NCBI RefSeq assembly: GCF_023715465.1
Contig: NZ_JAMBOE010000008.1
Location: 219,294 to 283,293, forward strand
Source: Paenibacillus macerans
Lineage (GTDB): Bacteria; Bacillota; Bacilli; Paenibacillales; Paenibacillaceae
DNA length: 64,000 nt
Direction: 5' to 3'
The notes below the pieces were generated by a model. It had not been told where the DNA came from. It worked only from the letters and a program-made list of their open reading frames with translations, and did not search any database. Both the position numbers and the translations under genes were made by a program. Positions 49,489-59,734 of this stretch are shown here, piece by piece (the first letter of the stretch is position 1; each line of letters opens with the position of its first letter).

Positions 49489-51447
49489 CTATTTGAACTG
49501 GAACCAAGTTAAATTTGCAACTGTGGTTGAATCTGACTTAACAAAAGTAACATATACCGTATGGGTTCCTACAGCTGTTCCGGCATTAAGCGGGATATTC
49601 TTGACTGACCATTTCTGCCATCCGCCTGTGCTTTCTGCCGTCCAATAACCCAGCATAGTGCCTGTAGGACTGTCCAAGTGGAATTCGATTCTTCCGCCGG
49701 AATTAGCGGATGCAACCTTCAAATCAATACTTGTTTTAGCTGTACTACCAAAGTCTACATTTTTAAATGCTATATAGTCGCCATTACTCCCTCCACCAAC
49801 ATCCAGCCCACCATCAGTGCTTGCCTCATAGGATATAACACCTGAACTAAGGTTATAACCTTCCGCTTCAAATTTCAATGTGTTGAATTTGGGAGCTGCA
49901 GCATAGCTGTTAGTATCTGTTATTTTCAATTCTGCGAGTGTAGTTGCCGCAACTCCACCGACGCGAACATTGTTTAATGTAACTCCGGAGACAGTAGATG
50001 TGTCACTCCAACCCTTCATTATTGAAACTTCACCTAAAGCGCGTAAATTGATATTATTATAGACCACATTTTTTATCGGACCGGTTTTTGCAGAAAGATC
50101 AAACCACCTGGAGTGAACACCGGATCTTGGCCAGAAGCCTTCTACATCTATATTGTCAAATATGATGTTTTGTGCTGCTGGAGTCCCATAAAGATGACCT
50201 ACCGCTAAAGCGCGCCAGCTTCTGTATACATAAGAGTTTTTAACAACTATGCCATCCTGAAGCTGTTTCACTCCATCTCCAACCTTGAATGCTCCACATC
50301 TGCTCCAAGCCAAAGCATCATCCACAACTACATTTGACTGGTTTTCAGGACTTCCCGGCCAGTTTGCAGCTATATCCGTAGTTGCTACATCCCATGTCTT
50401 AAATGAGTATGTGTCATCCTCCGATACTGCTACCGTGTGCTTTATGAGTACATTCTGGCTCTCTTGAATGTCTATTGCATCATTTTCATAATCAAGTTCA
50501 TTGTTGTTGAAGTGCTTGGTATTCTGGAAGGTTACGTTATTAGATCTTGTAACGATTGTAGCCCAGCCACCGCTGTCTCTTATGGTTATGCCGTCAACCG
50601 TGAAGTTGCTGCACTGCAAGGGTACAAGAATATTGTTCAAATAATTGTTTGTATTTCTCATATAATGGCCATTGCCGTCAATAGTCCCCCTGCCGTATAT
50701 CTTAATATTGTTGGCATTGGTTTCGGTATAAATAAACCATGTTCCATCCTTATTCAGAGAATTCTTATGAAAATGAGTAGTGTAATCGCTTGGATTTCCT
50801 GAACCCCTTATAACAGAACCACCCTCCAGATAAACCGAAACATTGCTTTTTAGAACAAGGTTTCCGCTCTTGTAAACTCCGGCTGGAACGTATACGATAC
50901 CGCCACCTGCTGCGTTAGCCGCATTTATGGCGTTTTGTATTGCAGTTGTAGCCATAGCGGCACCGGTACTGTCGGCACCGTACCCGGTTTTAACATTGTA
51001 TATACCTGTACCGGATGAAGCCGGAACATTGGTTTCAAGAGCATCTGCCGCAATAACCAGATCTTTCAGGTTATTGATTTTAACTATAAGATAGGTTGGT
51101 GATGAAAGTGTAAATGTAAGTGTATTTCCGCTCTTTGTTGCAGTGATTCCCAAAGCTTTGGGAGAAATATTATAGGTATTGATTGGCTCGCTTGCTGTTA
51201 TTGTGATTGTAGTCGTACCTGAAAAAGAGAAATTACAATAATTATAGTTTACAAATACTTCCGAAGTGTCGATTACCGGTATATTGGTAGAGTCTGCTGT
51301 TACCGTGTATTGACTGGTCGTGGTATAGATCGACGGTAATGGATAGCTTACAATTGTACCCGCCGCGCTTGCTGTCAAAGGAACGACAGCTAACAGACTG
51401 TCGAGCATACAAACAATCAAACTTAATAATTTTAACTTTTTCAACAT
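49489..51447 (-). CDS. Secreted beta-helix glycosidase (GH28-like) with CBM6-type module
   Basis: A 652-residue secreted protein: signal peptide to about residue 29, an N-terminal beta-sandwich (30-150), a right-handed beta-helix starting with the pectate-lyase-3-like GYGADSTGAAMATTAIQNAINAANAAGGG, and coils with GRGTIDGNGH, ENDAIDIQES and SEDDTYSFK (acidic pairs suited to GH28/GH49-like catalysis). The last 120 residues (KFEAEGYNLSSGV to WFQF) form a CBM6/35-like carbohydrate-binding module. Likely substrate: a plant or microbial polysaccharide. The gene is poorer in GC than the neighbouring sugar locus, which suggests separate acquisition, perhaps from a clostridial source. Confidence 0.8.
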   Translation of the reverse strand: MLKKLKLLSLIVCMLDSLLAVVPLTASAAGTIVSYPLPSIYTTTSQYTVTADSTNIPVIDTSEVFVNYNYCNFSFSGTTTITITASEPINTYNISPKALGITATKSGNTLTFTLSSPTYLIVKINNLKDLVIAADALETNVPASSGTGIYNVKTGYGADSTGAAMATTAIQNAINAANAAGGGIVYVPAGVYKSGNLVLKSNVSVYLEGGSVIRGSGNPSDYTTHFHKNSLNKDGTWFIYTETNANNIKIYGRGTIDGNGHYMRNTNNYLNNILVPLQCSNFTVDGITIRDSGGWATIVTRSNNVTFQNTKHFNNNELDYENDAIDIQESQNVLIKHTVAVSEDDTYSFKTWDVATTDIAANWPGSPENQSNVVVDDALAWSRCGAFKVGDGVKQLQDGIVVKNSYVYRSWRALAVGHLYGTPAAQNIIFDNIDVEGFWPRSGVHSRWFDLSAKTGPIKNVVYNNINLRALGEVSIMKGWSDTSTVSGVTLNNVRVGGVAATTLAELKITDTNSYAAAPKFNTLKFEAEGYNLSSGVISYEASTDGGLDVGGGSNGDYIAFKNVDFGSTAKTSIDLKVASANSGGRIEFHLDSPTGTMLGYWTAESTGGWQKWSVKNIPLNAGTAVGTHTVYVTFVKSDSTTVANLTWFQFK

Positions 51448-51593
51448 AAATAAACACCTCTTTCATATTTTCAGAAAATACTCTGTCATCAGTGAATAAT
51501 GATTTCACCAGTGATGCTCTATTACTCCGCTCCAATCATGGCACATGGCCCCACTGTTACTCCGCATTTCCGCCCTCAGCCCTGCTTCCAATC

Positions 51594-52604
51594 TTATCTC
51601 TGCTCCGGCTCCAGACAGAGCCGGAGCAGATCGTCCACATGGGCCGTTGCCAGGCATTCCACCGTATCCGCAGAGCCGTAATAGATCTTGACCTCGCCGT
51701 CATCCTCCAGAATCATCCCTCCCGGAAAAATCACATGATTGCGGAAGCCCCCGTCAATCTCATAGTCTGTCTCCGGTGCCAGCAGCGGCTGCCTGCTCAT
51801 GCCGATCACCTTGCGGGGGTCCTCCAGATCCAGCAGCATAATTCCGGCGGTATAGCGCTTCTTCCAGGTGTCCTCCCAACCGTGCTTGCCTCTGGCCGGG
51901 TCCACATCCACCGCATGGAAGGTGGTCAGCCAGCCCTTATCCGTCCGGACCGGAGGTGCGGCCGGGCCGACCTTATCATTGGCAAACGGCACCTGCTCAA
52001 CGGCGAGCAGTAGGCTGGAGTTGCCCCAATGCTTCAGGTCCGGCGACTCGGAGATCCAGGCATCAAAGCGGTCCCGGCCGCCGCGGCTGTATACCGTGAA
52101 GGGACGCTCCAGCCGGACATACTTGCCGCCGATCAACTCGGGAAACAGTACCATATTGCGCAGGTCCGGTGTAGACAGGCTGAGCACCTCGAAGTGTTCC
52201 AGATCATCGGTAACGGCAATTCCGCCGCGGATGCCATGGTGCGTATCCACGGCAAAACACATATAACAACGGCCGCCGATCACGGTCAGGCGCGGGTCGT
52301 AGGCGCGGATAATTTCCTCGTCATGCATTTTGAACACTGGCTTCGGGCCGGCGGTCCAGCTCAGCCCGTCGTCACTGTAAGCAATGCCGAGATCCGTGGT
52401 GTGGTGCGGCTCAAGCGTCTGATCGACCAGTGAGCCGTAATCATTACGGAAGATCATCACATACTTGCCGTTAAATTTCGTTACACCGGCATTGAATACC
52501 AGTGCGGTGGGGTAAGGAACCTTCGTTGCATCCAGCACCGGATTGCCCGGATACCGCCGGATGAACGGGGCAGATTGCAGAATTGCCGGAGCGTGTTGAG
52601 TCAT
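51594..52604 (-). CDS. GH130-family glycoside phosphorylase/hydrolase
   Basis: A 336-residue five-bladed beta-propeller: RYPGNPVLDATKVPYPTALVFNAGVTKFNGKYVMIFRND, AYDPRLTVIGGRCYMCF, and LFPELIGGKYVRLERP, all typical of GH130. The proton-donor Asp lies in RAYDPRL. GH130 enzymes phosphorolyse or hydrolyse beta-mannosides. With no signal peptide it acts in the cytoplasm on sugars imported by the adjacent ABC system. It is the last gene of the locus. Confidence 0.88.
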   Translation of the reverse strand: MTQHAPAILQSAPFIRRYPGNPVLDATKVPYPTALVFNAGVTKFNGKYVMIFRNDYGSLVDQTLEPHHTTDLGIAYSDDGLSWTAGPKPVFKMHDEEIIRAYDPRLTVIGGRCYMCFAVDTHHGIRGGIAVTDDLEHFEVLSLSTPDLRNMVLFPELIGGKYVRLERPFTVYSRGGRDRFDAWISESPDLKHWGNSSLLLAVEQVPFANDKVGPAAPPVRTDKGWLTTFHAVDVDPARGKHGWEDTWKKRYTAGIMLLDLEDPRKVIGMSRQPLLAPETDYEIDGGFRNHVIFPGGMILEDDGEVKIYYGSADTVECLATAHVDDLLRLCLEPEQR

Positions 52605-52660
52605 GGGGTGTACCTCCTTAAATGTTAAATATGGAATATGGGTTGCGCAGGGCCGGACCG

Positions 52661-53497
52661 CTACCCTTTGAGGGAACCGGCCGTCATCTGCATGAAGGAT
52701 TTGTTGGCGAACAGATAGGCCACGAGAATCGGCAGAATGGACAAGCAGGCGCCCGCCATCATATAGTGGGTCTGAGAAGCGGCCGAAATCCCGTATTTCA
52801 GGTTCGCCAGCCCGACGGTCAGCGTCTGCAGCTCCGGCTTCGTCATCGTGAACACGAGCGGCAGCAGATATTCATTCCACGCGCCGCGGAAGGTGAACAG
52901 GGCACCTACGCCAAGTCCGGGTCCGAGCAGCGGCAGAATGATCCGCCAGAAGGTCCGGCCGGGAGAGCTGCCGTCTATCAGCGCCGCCTCGTCCAGCTCG
53001 CGGGGAATCCCCTTCATGAAGCTGGAGAGAATGAAGAAGATCGAAGCATGGGCGGAGATCAGAATCAATATAACGCCCCATAGGCTGTTGTGCAGATGAA
53101 GCTTAACCATCAGATCGAACTGTGGACGCAGCACAACCGCTCCTACAGCCACGAACATGGTGAAGGATTGCAGTCCGATATACAATTTTTTGCCGGCAAA
53201 ATCCATCCGGTCCACCACATAAGCCGCCATGGATGAAACCAGCAGCGTGCCGACCACTGTCGCCAGGGAGACAATCAGGCTGTTCAGGGTATACCTGGAG
53301 AAATTGGCCTGCTCCCAGGCTTCGGCATAGTTCGAGAAGTGCCAGCTCTTCGGCAGGAAGGTCGCTCCCGCAGTAAGCTCAGCATTCGTCTTGAAGGAGC
53401 CCAGGATGGTGATAACGACCGGAATCAGGGTGATAAAAGCAACAGCCAGCAAAAAAATCCACAGGATGATATTGCCCAGTATGGTTCTTAGTCTCAT
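52661..53497 (-). CDS. CUT1 sugar ABC permease (MalG/LplC-like)
   Basis: A 278-residue permease with six helices and the EAA loop IPRELDEAALIDGSSPGRTFWRIILP. The ATG at 53497 follows GGAGAGAGG; an upstream frame to 53515 overlaps the previous gene. The two permeases would form the heteromeric channel. No ATPase gene is in the locus; CUT1 systems often share a remote MsmX. Confidence 0.92.
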   Translation of the reverse strand: MRLRTILGNIILWIFLLAVAFITLIPVVITILGSFKTNAELTAGATFLPKSWHFSNYAEAWEQANFSRYTLNSLIVSLATVVGTLLVSSMAAYVVDRMDFAGKKLYIGLQSFTMFVAVGAVVLRPQFDLMVKLHLHNSLWGVILILISAHASIFFILSSFMKGIPRELDEAALIDGSSPGRTFWRIILPLLGPGLGVGALFTFRGAWNEYLLPLVFTMTKPELQTLTVGLANLKYGISAASQTHYMMAGACLSILPILVAYLFANKSFMQMTAGSLKG

Positions 53498-53511
53498 AAT
53501 AGCCTCTCTCC

Positions 53512-54414
53512 TCAATCGGTCTGATTCATGCGTCTGGATGCGTAGAAATAAATGAGTGATATCATCCCTACAATGACCGCAGACACAAAGGCAACCGCAC
53601 TGCCGTATCCGAACTCCTGGACCTGAACCGCCGCGCTGCCCCCGCCGACAGGGAAAAATAATTTGTACAAATACAGGAACATGACCTCCGTCTTGCCTAC
53701 AGGACCGCCTTCAGTCAGTACCATGATGCTCTCGTAGCCCTTCAGGGCTGTAATGATCGCCAGCATAATAACCATCTGCATGACAGGCCCGAGCATCGGC
53801 AGGGTGACATAGCGGAACTGCTGAATTTTCCCTGCCCCGTCCAGGGAAGACGCCTCATACACATCCTCGGGAATATTCTGCAGACCGGCGAGGAAGAGCA
53901 GCATATAATTGCCGACCGCCCCCCAGGCCGCAACCAGAATGACGGTGAGCATGGCATATTTCGGCCCCAGCCAGTCCACACCGGAATCGGAGAGGCCCAG
54001 GCGGATCAGAAACTGGTTGAGAATCCCGTTATATGAGTTGAAAATCGTGAAGAAGACTACGGCCATTACAGCGGTACTGATGACGGTCGGCATGAAGAAA
54101 ATCCCCCGCAGCAGTTGTCTGCCCCGCAGCCCCCGGTTCAATATGACTGCCAGCAGCAGGGCCAGCGGAATGGTGATCAGCAGCTTGCCGCCAGCATAGA
54201 CAAATGTATTCACCACCGAATCCCAGAACTGGGTGTCCTTCAGAATGCGGCTGAAATTGGCCAGACCGGTAAACCGCGCCGTTCCGAACCCTTTGTAATC
54301 ATAGAACATATAGCGGAACGCCCAGGCAATCGGGTAAATCCCGAGAACCAACGTGAGCAAGGCACTTGGAAAGATAAAACTGTATGAAAATAAGGCATGT
54401 TTCGTTTTGTTCAT
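53512..54414 (-). CDS. CUT1 sugar ABC permease (MalF/LplB-like)
   Basis: A 300-residue permease: SFIFPSALLTLVLGIYPIAWAFRYMFYDY at the start, EAA loop IPEDVYEASSLDGAGKIQQFRYVTLP, and six helices. Preceded on the minus strand by a strong stem-loop after the binding-protein gene, so it is likely to be made in smaller amounts than that protein. Confidence 0.92.
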   Translation of the reverse strand: MNKTKHALFSYSFIFPSALLTLVLGIYPIAWAFRYMFYDYKGFGTARFTGLANFSRILKDTQFWDSVVNTFVYAGGKLLITIPLALLLAVILNRGLRGRQLLRGIFFMPTVISTAVMAVVFFTIFNSYNGILNQFLIRLGLSDSGVDWLGPKYAMLTVILVAAWGAVGNYMLLFLAGLQNIPEDVYEASSLDGAGKIQQFRYVTLPMLGPVMQMVIMLAIITALKGYESIMVLTEGGPVGKTEVMFLYLYKLFFPVGGGSAAVQVQEFGYGSAVAFVSAVIVGMISLIYFYASRRMNQTD

Positions 54415-54450
54415 CTGGTTTCTTCCGGCTCCTTTCCTTTACGACCAGAG

Positions 54451-54487
54451 CGGGGGATGAGGGAGTTGCTCCCTCATCCCCCGCTAT
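54451..54487 (-). terminator. 17-bp perfect stem-loop between binding-protein and permease genes
   Basis: Arms 54451-54467 and 54471-54487 are exact reverse complements around a 3-base loop, GC-rich and with no T-run. It probably stabilises the binding-protein mRNA end rather than terminating fully. Confidence 0.8.
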
Positions 54488-54519
54488 CCCGGCCTATATC
54501 CCTATCCCTAACCTTCTGT

Positions 54520-55908
54520 CTACTTGGCGAACTTGCCGCCTAGAGCGGCGGGATCAAAGCCCGCATCCGGCTCGGCCTTCACGCCGTCATTCGCAATCAC
54601 ACTGTCCAGTGCAGCATTATAGCGTTTGTTCAGATCAGCGATAACCGCCTTCAGGTCGCCGCCGTTAAGCATATATTTGAAGAAGGCGTCATCCGATTTC
54701 ATTCCTTCCGGTGCTACAGACGGATAGACCGGCCACACTCCATCGTACTTGTTCGGCAGGAAGCCTTCGATGCCGTTCACATCCGGTGTCTTGGCTGCTG
54801 CGCTGATGGACGGAACCATGGAGATGCCGAAGCCTTTTTCCTGATAATCCGTCAGCACATGATCGCCGTACATGAACTCCATGAACTTCCAGGCTGCTTC
54901 TTTATGCTCTGATTTCGAGCTCAGCGCCAGCCATTGGCCCCCGAGGAAGCCGGAAGCCCCCTTCACGGTGCCGTCGATGGTAGGAACCGGAGCGGCCGCC
55001 CAGTCAATCTTGGCCGGGAACTGATTCTTGTAGACGCCAGGCTCTGAGGAGTAGGACATATACATTCCGATCTTGCCTTCCGCAAACTGCGCCCGCAGCG
55101 GATCAATATCCAGCGATTCTACACCCGGCAGCATGCTGCCGTCGTCCCTGATCTGCTTAAAGGCATTGATGATCGGCTCGAAGCCGCTGAAATCGTAGCG
55201 GGCTGTCTTGAAATCATACCCGAAGCCGCCATAGCCGCTCATCTCCGCAACCACCCGTGCCGAACGTGCGAACGCACTGCCGGGGCTCTTGAAGTTAAGG
55301 GCGAAGCCGTAAGCGCCGTCCGCTTTGCCGGCTTCTGTCAATTTCTTGGCTGTATCCACCAGCTCCTGCAGGGTAGTCGGCGGATGTTCAATGCCCGCTT
55401 TGGCGAACAGATCCTTGTTGTACACCAGACGCATGGTCGTTCCATAGTTCGGCAGACTGTAACGCTTGCCGTCGAATTCATTCAGATCCGGCATGGCCGG
55501 GAATTTCGTCTTCAGCTCATCGTTCAGGAACTCGTCAATAGGAGCGAGAAAGCCTTTTTTATAGAAGGTCTGGATGGTATTCTCCTTCACCCGGATCACA
55601 TCCGGTGCATCGGAGGTCTGGAAGGACAGATCGAGCGCGGTATCGAAGTCGTCGCCCTTGACGACCAGCTCCACCTCAATCCCGTCAGTATTGGCCCTGT
55701 TGAACTCGGCTACCTTCTCCTTCACGAAATCCGCATCGTGGCGGTCGCCTGTCCAGTAGCTGATTTTAGTTTTCCCCTCCGAGCCGGCTGTCGCCCCGTT
55801 TCCCGTGCCTTCAGCAGCATTGCCGCCGCCACTGTTACCGTTGCCGCAGGCTGCCAAGCCAAGTGCCAGGACCAGGCTCAGAGATGTCATTAGCATACGC
55901 TTCATCAT
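54520..55908 (-). CDS. Sugar-binding lipoprotein of the CUT1 transporter
   Basis: A 462-residue SBP_bac_1 lipoprotein: signal peptide with lipobox LAAC at about 20, Gly/Asn/Ala linker, then the two-lobed fold (ISYWTGDRHDADFVKEKVAEFN; FAEGKIGMYMSY; FLGGQWLALSSKSEHKEAAWKFMEFM). It captures oligosaccharides outside the cell for the two permeases. Its expression is probably under the YesMN pair directly upstream. Confidence 0.92.
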   Translation of the reverse strand: MMKRMLMTSLSLVLALGLAACGNGNSGGGNAAEGTGNGATAGSEGKTKISYWTGDRHDADFVKEKVAEFNRANTDGIEVELVVKGDDFDTALDLSFQTSDAPDVIRVKENTIQTFYKKGFLAPIDEFLNDELKTKFPAMPDLNEFDGKRYSLPNYGTTMRLVYNKDLFAKAGIEHPPTTLQELVDTAKKLTEAGKADGAYGFALNFKSPGSAFARSARVVAEMSGYGGFGYDFKTARYDFSGFEPIINAFKQIRDDGSMLPGVESLDIDPLRAQFAEGKIGMYMSYSSEPGVYKNQFPAKIDWAAAPVPTIDGTVKGASGFLGGQWLALSSKSEHKEAAWKFMEFMYGDHVLTDYQEKGFGISMVPSISAAAKTPDVNGIEGFLPNKYDGVWPVYPSVAPEGMKSDDAFFKYMLNGGDLKAVIADLNKRYNAALDSVIANDGVKAEPDAGFDPAALGGKFAK

Positions 55909-56036
55909 TGGTAGTGCCCCCTTATATATCCCTGCTGTATTCGCTTACAACCTGATTATAGTTCGATAGGCGCATCCAGATAAGGCGGGTAAGCCCACAT
56001 TAAGGGCAGATTTCTGCAGGAGTTCTATACAGACAA

Positions 56037-56070
56037 GGGAGGTAATCTCCGCCCTGCGGAAATCCCTCCC
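56037..56070 (-). terminator. Stem-loop after the yesN-like gene
   Basis: GGGAGG...CCGC (56037-56052) pairs with GCGG...CCTCCC (56056-56070) with a small internal mismatch. It separates the two-component genes from the binding-protein gene. Confidence 0.65.
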
Positions 56071-56080
56071 CTGCTGATTC

Positions 56081-57712
56081 CTATTCTTTTCCAAGATAAT
56101 ACAATTTGAACTCGGACGGGGTCATGCCGGTATATTTCTTGAACACCTCGCTGAAATAGCGCCTGTGCTCATACCCGAGATCCTGGGCGATCTCCTGAAC
56201 CTGCCGGCCGCTGATCAGCATCGCCTTGGCCTTCTCCATCTTCTCATGCATCACATACTGCTGAAACGAAATTCCCTGCACCTTCTTGAACAGATTGGAG
56301 AAATACCCCTGGCTAAGGTTAATCTGCTTCGCCATCTGCTCCAGCGACAGCCCCGTGTCCAGATGACTATGGATATATTCGACGGCCTGACGGATAATCC
56401 GCGTGGACTCCAGAGAACGGGCTTGCTCCACCAGCGCACAGGCCTCCCGGCAGAGCCAGGACAGCAGGTCCCGTATATCTTGAAGGGAAGGATGCACCTG
56501 GTTCTTCATGGCAGCAATTCTGAGTTCCAGCGGCTCCACCTGCTCATAAGGGAACTGCTCCAGCAGGACCCGGCAGATCCTGGAGCTCAGCTCATAGCCG
56601 ACACTTTCAACATAACGCGGCTCAGGCAAAAGCCCGCTGTCCAGCAGCTCCGCGAACAGCTGGTCCAGCACCTGCAGGCTTTTGGCGGAATTGCCGGAAC
56701 GCAGGGCGAACAGCAGCTCCTGCTCGGCGGCGGCGGAATAGCTGTGGAGCGAGAGAGGTTTATTCTCGATATTGCTATAATGATATACCCCGTTGCCCCC
56801 GGTATAGAAATGATACCCCAGCGCGCTAAGCGCCTGCCTGTACGCCGTGCCCAGCTCCTGAATCTCCGCTGTGCCCAGGCCCACGCCAATAGAAATGGTA
56901 TGACGCGAGAAGCGGCTTACATTCATGCAGCAGGCCTCCGTAATCAGCGCGGCGGTCTCCGGGTCTGAGCCGTTCATGATACAGACGTACCGGTCTGTCG
57001 CCTCCCGGATAATAACGCCGCGGGTCCAGGCGGAAATCGTCTCTTCGAGAATATTGTGCAGGCTGAACCTTAGCAGCTCGACCTCCTGCACAGGCTGGCC
57101 GCCCAGCTTCTCCGCAAAATGATCGATCTCGGCGACAAACACGAAGAAATCATGCTGGTCCAGCGGGATATCGAGATAGGCCCAGCGGGAACGGGCATCC
57201 GCTTCTGTCGTCTGGTGGTGCAGCAGGAAGGTGAGATATTCCTGGCGGAGAATAGGCAGACTTTCCCTGATTCTCGCCTCCATTACAGCAAGTCTGGCGG
57301 TCTCCTGACGCTCCTCCCGGCACAGCTCCCTGGCCTTCAGCACTGCATTCACAATCTCCTCCAGGGAAAAGGGCTTCTTCACGAAATCAAGCGCCCCCAG
57401 CCGGATGGCTTCCTGGGCATAAGAGAACTCCGAGTAAGCGCTGAGGATAATAATCTTACAGTCCGGCAGCACCTCCAGTATCGCCCGGGTCATCTGCAGG
57501 CCATCCATTCTTGGCATTCGGATATCCGTCAGCACAATGTCCGGCCGGGTCTCGCGGATGATCTGCAGGCCCGCTTCGCCGTTAAGCGCCGTACCTGTGA
57601 CCTCAATACCGTGCTCCTGCCACGGCGGCTTGCGCGAGACCATCTCCACCACACTTTTGATATCGTCGATTACACATAATTTGAACCTTTCCGGCTCCAG
57701 CTTTTGGTCCAT
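56081..57712 (-). CDS. YesN-type AraC-family response regulator
   Basis: A 543-residue regulator: receiver domain (1-125) with IDDIKS, phospho-Asp in VLTDIRMPRMDG and Lys in FVKKPF; a long middle region; and a C-terminal AraC/XylS domain (about 440-540) with SLEQMAKQINLSQGYFSNLFKKVQG and YEHRRYFSEVFKKYTGMTPSEF. It is activated by the YesM-like kinase four bases upstream and probably turns on the sugar locus. Confidence 0.92.
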   Translation of the reverse strand: MDQKLEPERFKLCVIDDIKSVVEMVSRKPPWQEHGIEVTGTALNGEAGLQIIRETRPDIVLTDIRMPRMDGLQMTRAILEVLPDCKIIILSAYSEFSYAQEAIRLGALDFVKKPFSLEEIVNAVLKARELCREERQETARLAVMEARIRESLPILRQEYLTFLLHHQTTEADARSRWAYLDIPLDQHDFFVFVAEIDHFAEKLGGQPVQEVELLRFSLHNILEETISAWTRGVIIREATDRYVCIMNGSDPETAALITEACCMNVSRFSRHTISIGVGLGTAEIQELGTAYRQALSALGYHFYTGGNGVYHYSNIENKPLSLHSYSAAAEQELLFALRSGNSAKSLQVLDQLFAELLDSGLLPEPRYVESVGYELSSRICRVLLEQFPYEQVEPLELRIAAMKNQVHPSLQDIRDLLSWLCREACALVEQARSLESTRIIRQAVEYIHSHLDTGLSLEQMAKQINLSQGYFSNLFKKVQGISFQQYVMHEKMEKAKAMLISGRQVQEIAQDLGYEHRRYFSEVFKKYTGMTPSEFKLYYLGKE

Positions 57713-57715
57713 CCT

Positions 57716-59524
57716 TCAACTCTCCTCCTCTGCGGGAATCCACAGATCCGTCCGCGATCCCTTACATGGTTCGCCGCCAACGTCCATACGGGCTTCGTCC
57801 CCGTAATACAGGGCCAGCCGGTGCCTGATGTTGAACAGGGCATAACCTTTCCTCGACTGCGGAGCCCTGACCAGCCCCTGCTTGACCCGTTCAGCATCAA
57901 GCCCCCGTCCGTTGTCGGTAATGCAAATATGCAGGAGCCCCTGCTCCCGGCTGACCGTGATGTCTATCCTGCCTCCTATTGTCCGGTCGCTGAATCCATG
58001 CTTAATGCTGTTCTCCACCACCGGCTGCAGAATAATCTTCGGCAGCAGACAGGACAGCAGGGCCTCGTCCTCTACCGTCACCGTGTATTCAAACAGTCCT
58101 TCATAGCATTTCTGCTGAATGGCGAAATACTGCCGCATGTGGGACAGCTCATCCGCCAGGGTAATCAGATCCTTGCCGCCGCTGAGCCCAATCTGGAACA
58201 TCTGCGACAACGACAGGATCATCTCATTCACATCGTCATTTTCGCCCATGACCGATTTGCAATAAATGGTGTTCAACGTATTGTACAGAAAGTGCGGCTC
58301 CATCTGCGCCGTAAGGGCACGGATCTCTGCATGGCGCTTATCCTTCTCCTTCGCCTTCACATCTGCGATCAGCGTCTTAATCTCCGACATCATCCGGTTG
58401 AACTGAAAGCCGACCTGGGCAATCTCGTCCTCATAACGGCTCTCATACACCACACTGAGCTGGTTCTCTTCGACTCTGCGCATCAGCCGCCGCAGCTTGA
58501 ACAGAGGCTTTAACAGTACAGATGTTAGCTTATTGGAAATCAGCCAGGTCGCCAGCAAAAAGACAACGATGACATAGAGAGTAATGCGCTGCACCCGCTG
58601 CAGCTTGCCCAGCAGTTGTTCCCGCGACTGCATACCGGAGATGATCCAGTCGGGTGATACCGCTGAGCTTGCATAATTCACCAGATACTCCTTGCCGCCA
58701 TAGCTGTAGTTGCGATTCTGCGGATTGGCCCCTATTCCGGCTTCTGCAAGCACCGGCTTCCAGGGGAACCTGCCCCGGAACGGCCAGCGGGACTCCACTA
58801 CCGCCTCTCCTTCCCCGCTCACCAGGTAATAATTCCATCCTGCTTGTTCCCCCCCTTTATTCAGCAGCTCATCTATCCGGCTTTCCCTGATATTGACCAC
58901 AATAAATACATTGCTGATCGGCGTGTAAGGGTATTCATAAATTCCCCGGACTACGAAGGAGACCACCCGCTGGCCGCCTGTGAACAACCGGTCATAATGT
59001 CCTTTGGCCCAGTAGCCGCCCGGCTGCTCCTTACTCAGATCATATAATTCCGAGCCGTAGAACGAGTTGTCCTGCGCCCGGATCTGCGTTGTGGGATAGA
59101 AATCGCCAATCGGGGTAACGATCAGCACATTCTCAATAATCGGCTGATTGAACATTGCCTGCGAGAGGACATACTGCAGATCGGACAGATGTACATAATA
59201 ATTCGACACATCGTGGCTGAACACATCGAGCATCATCTTGCGGTACGCATCGCTCAGCATCAGGGACTGCACAGAGAGCGCTACATCATTCAGGCGGGAA
59301 TCCAGCAGCTGGGCAGTTTTGCTTACGGTCTCCCGGCTGCCAGCGTAGGCATTGTCCTCGATCTCCTGCGCAGCAATCCAATACGAGAAGGTGCCCATTG
59401 CACTGATGGACAGCGTAATCAGCACGATGAACGAGAACAGAATCCTCTGTTTGATGGATATCCGGTAATACCTCCCGGCGATCTGCCGCCCGAGCTGCCG
59501 GCCATAGGCTGTGAATGTATTCAT
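57716..59524 (-). CDS. YesM-type sensor histidine kinase
   Basis: A 602-residue kinase: first helix at about 30-50, a large extracellular region (about 50-295) likely to sense sugar or the loaded binding protein, a second helix near 300, a HAMP domain, a His_kinase domain with EPHFLYNTLNTIYCKS, and an ATPase domain with VENSIKHGF and ITDNGRGLDAERV. ATG 59524 after AAGGGGGAAAT replaces a frame start at 59608. It belongs with the AraC-type regulator downstream. Confidence 0.93.
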   Translation of the reverse strand: MNTFTAYGRQLGRQIAGRYYRISIKQRILFSFIVLITLSISAMGTFSYWIAAQEIEDNAYAGSRETVSKTAQLLDSRLNDVALSVQSLMLSDAYRKMMLDVFSHDVSNYYVHLSDLQYVLSQAMFNQPIIENVLIVTPIGDFYPTTQIRAQDNSFYGSELYDLSKEQPGGYWAKGHYDRLFTGGQRVVSFVVRGIYEYPYTPISNVFIVVNIRESRIDELLNKGGEQAGWNYYLVSGEGEAVVESRWPFRGRFPWKPVLAEAGIGANPQNRNYSYGGKEYLVNYASSAVSPDWIISGMQSREQLLGKLQRVQRITLYVIVVFLLATWLISNKLTSVLLKPLFKLRRLMRRVEENQLSVVYESRYEDEIAQVGFQFNRMMSEIKTLIADVKAKEKDKRHAEIRALTAQMEPHFLYNTLNTIYCKSVMGENDDVNEMILSLSQMFQIGLSGGKDLITLADELSHMRQYFAIQQKCYEGLFEYTVTVEDEALLSCLLPKIILQPVVENSIKHGFSDRTIGGRIDITVSREQGLLHICITDNGRGLDAERVKQGLVRAPQSRKGYALFNIRHRLALYYGDEARMDVGGEPCKGSRTDLWIPAEEES

Positions 59525-59734
59525 ATTTCCCCCTTCTTGAGCATGTATCTCCCTACGATTGTCAGTTCTTGTCACTTGTACCATACGGCTGCTCCGGCCC
59601 GGCGTCAAGACAGGACATGATTATTTAGCGGATTCCGTCCCTTATTATCAATAGGCAGGGGGCCCTCCGCATAACATGGTGCGAATTCACTAATCATGGC
59701 TCAGGTTGACGGGAAGCTGCGCGATTGAGTAATT

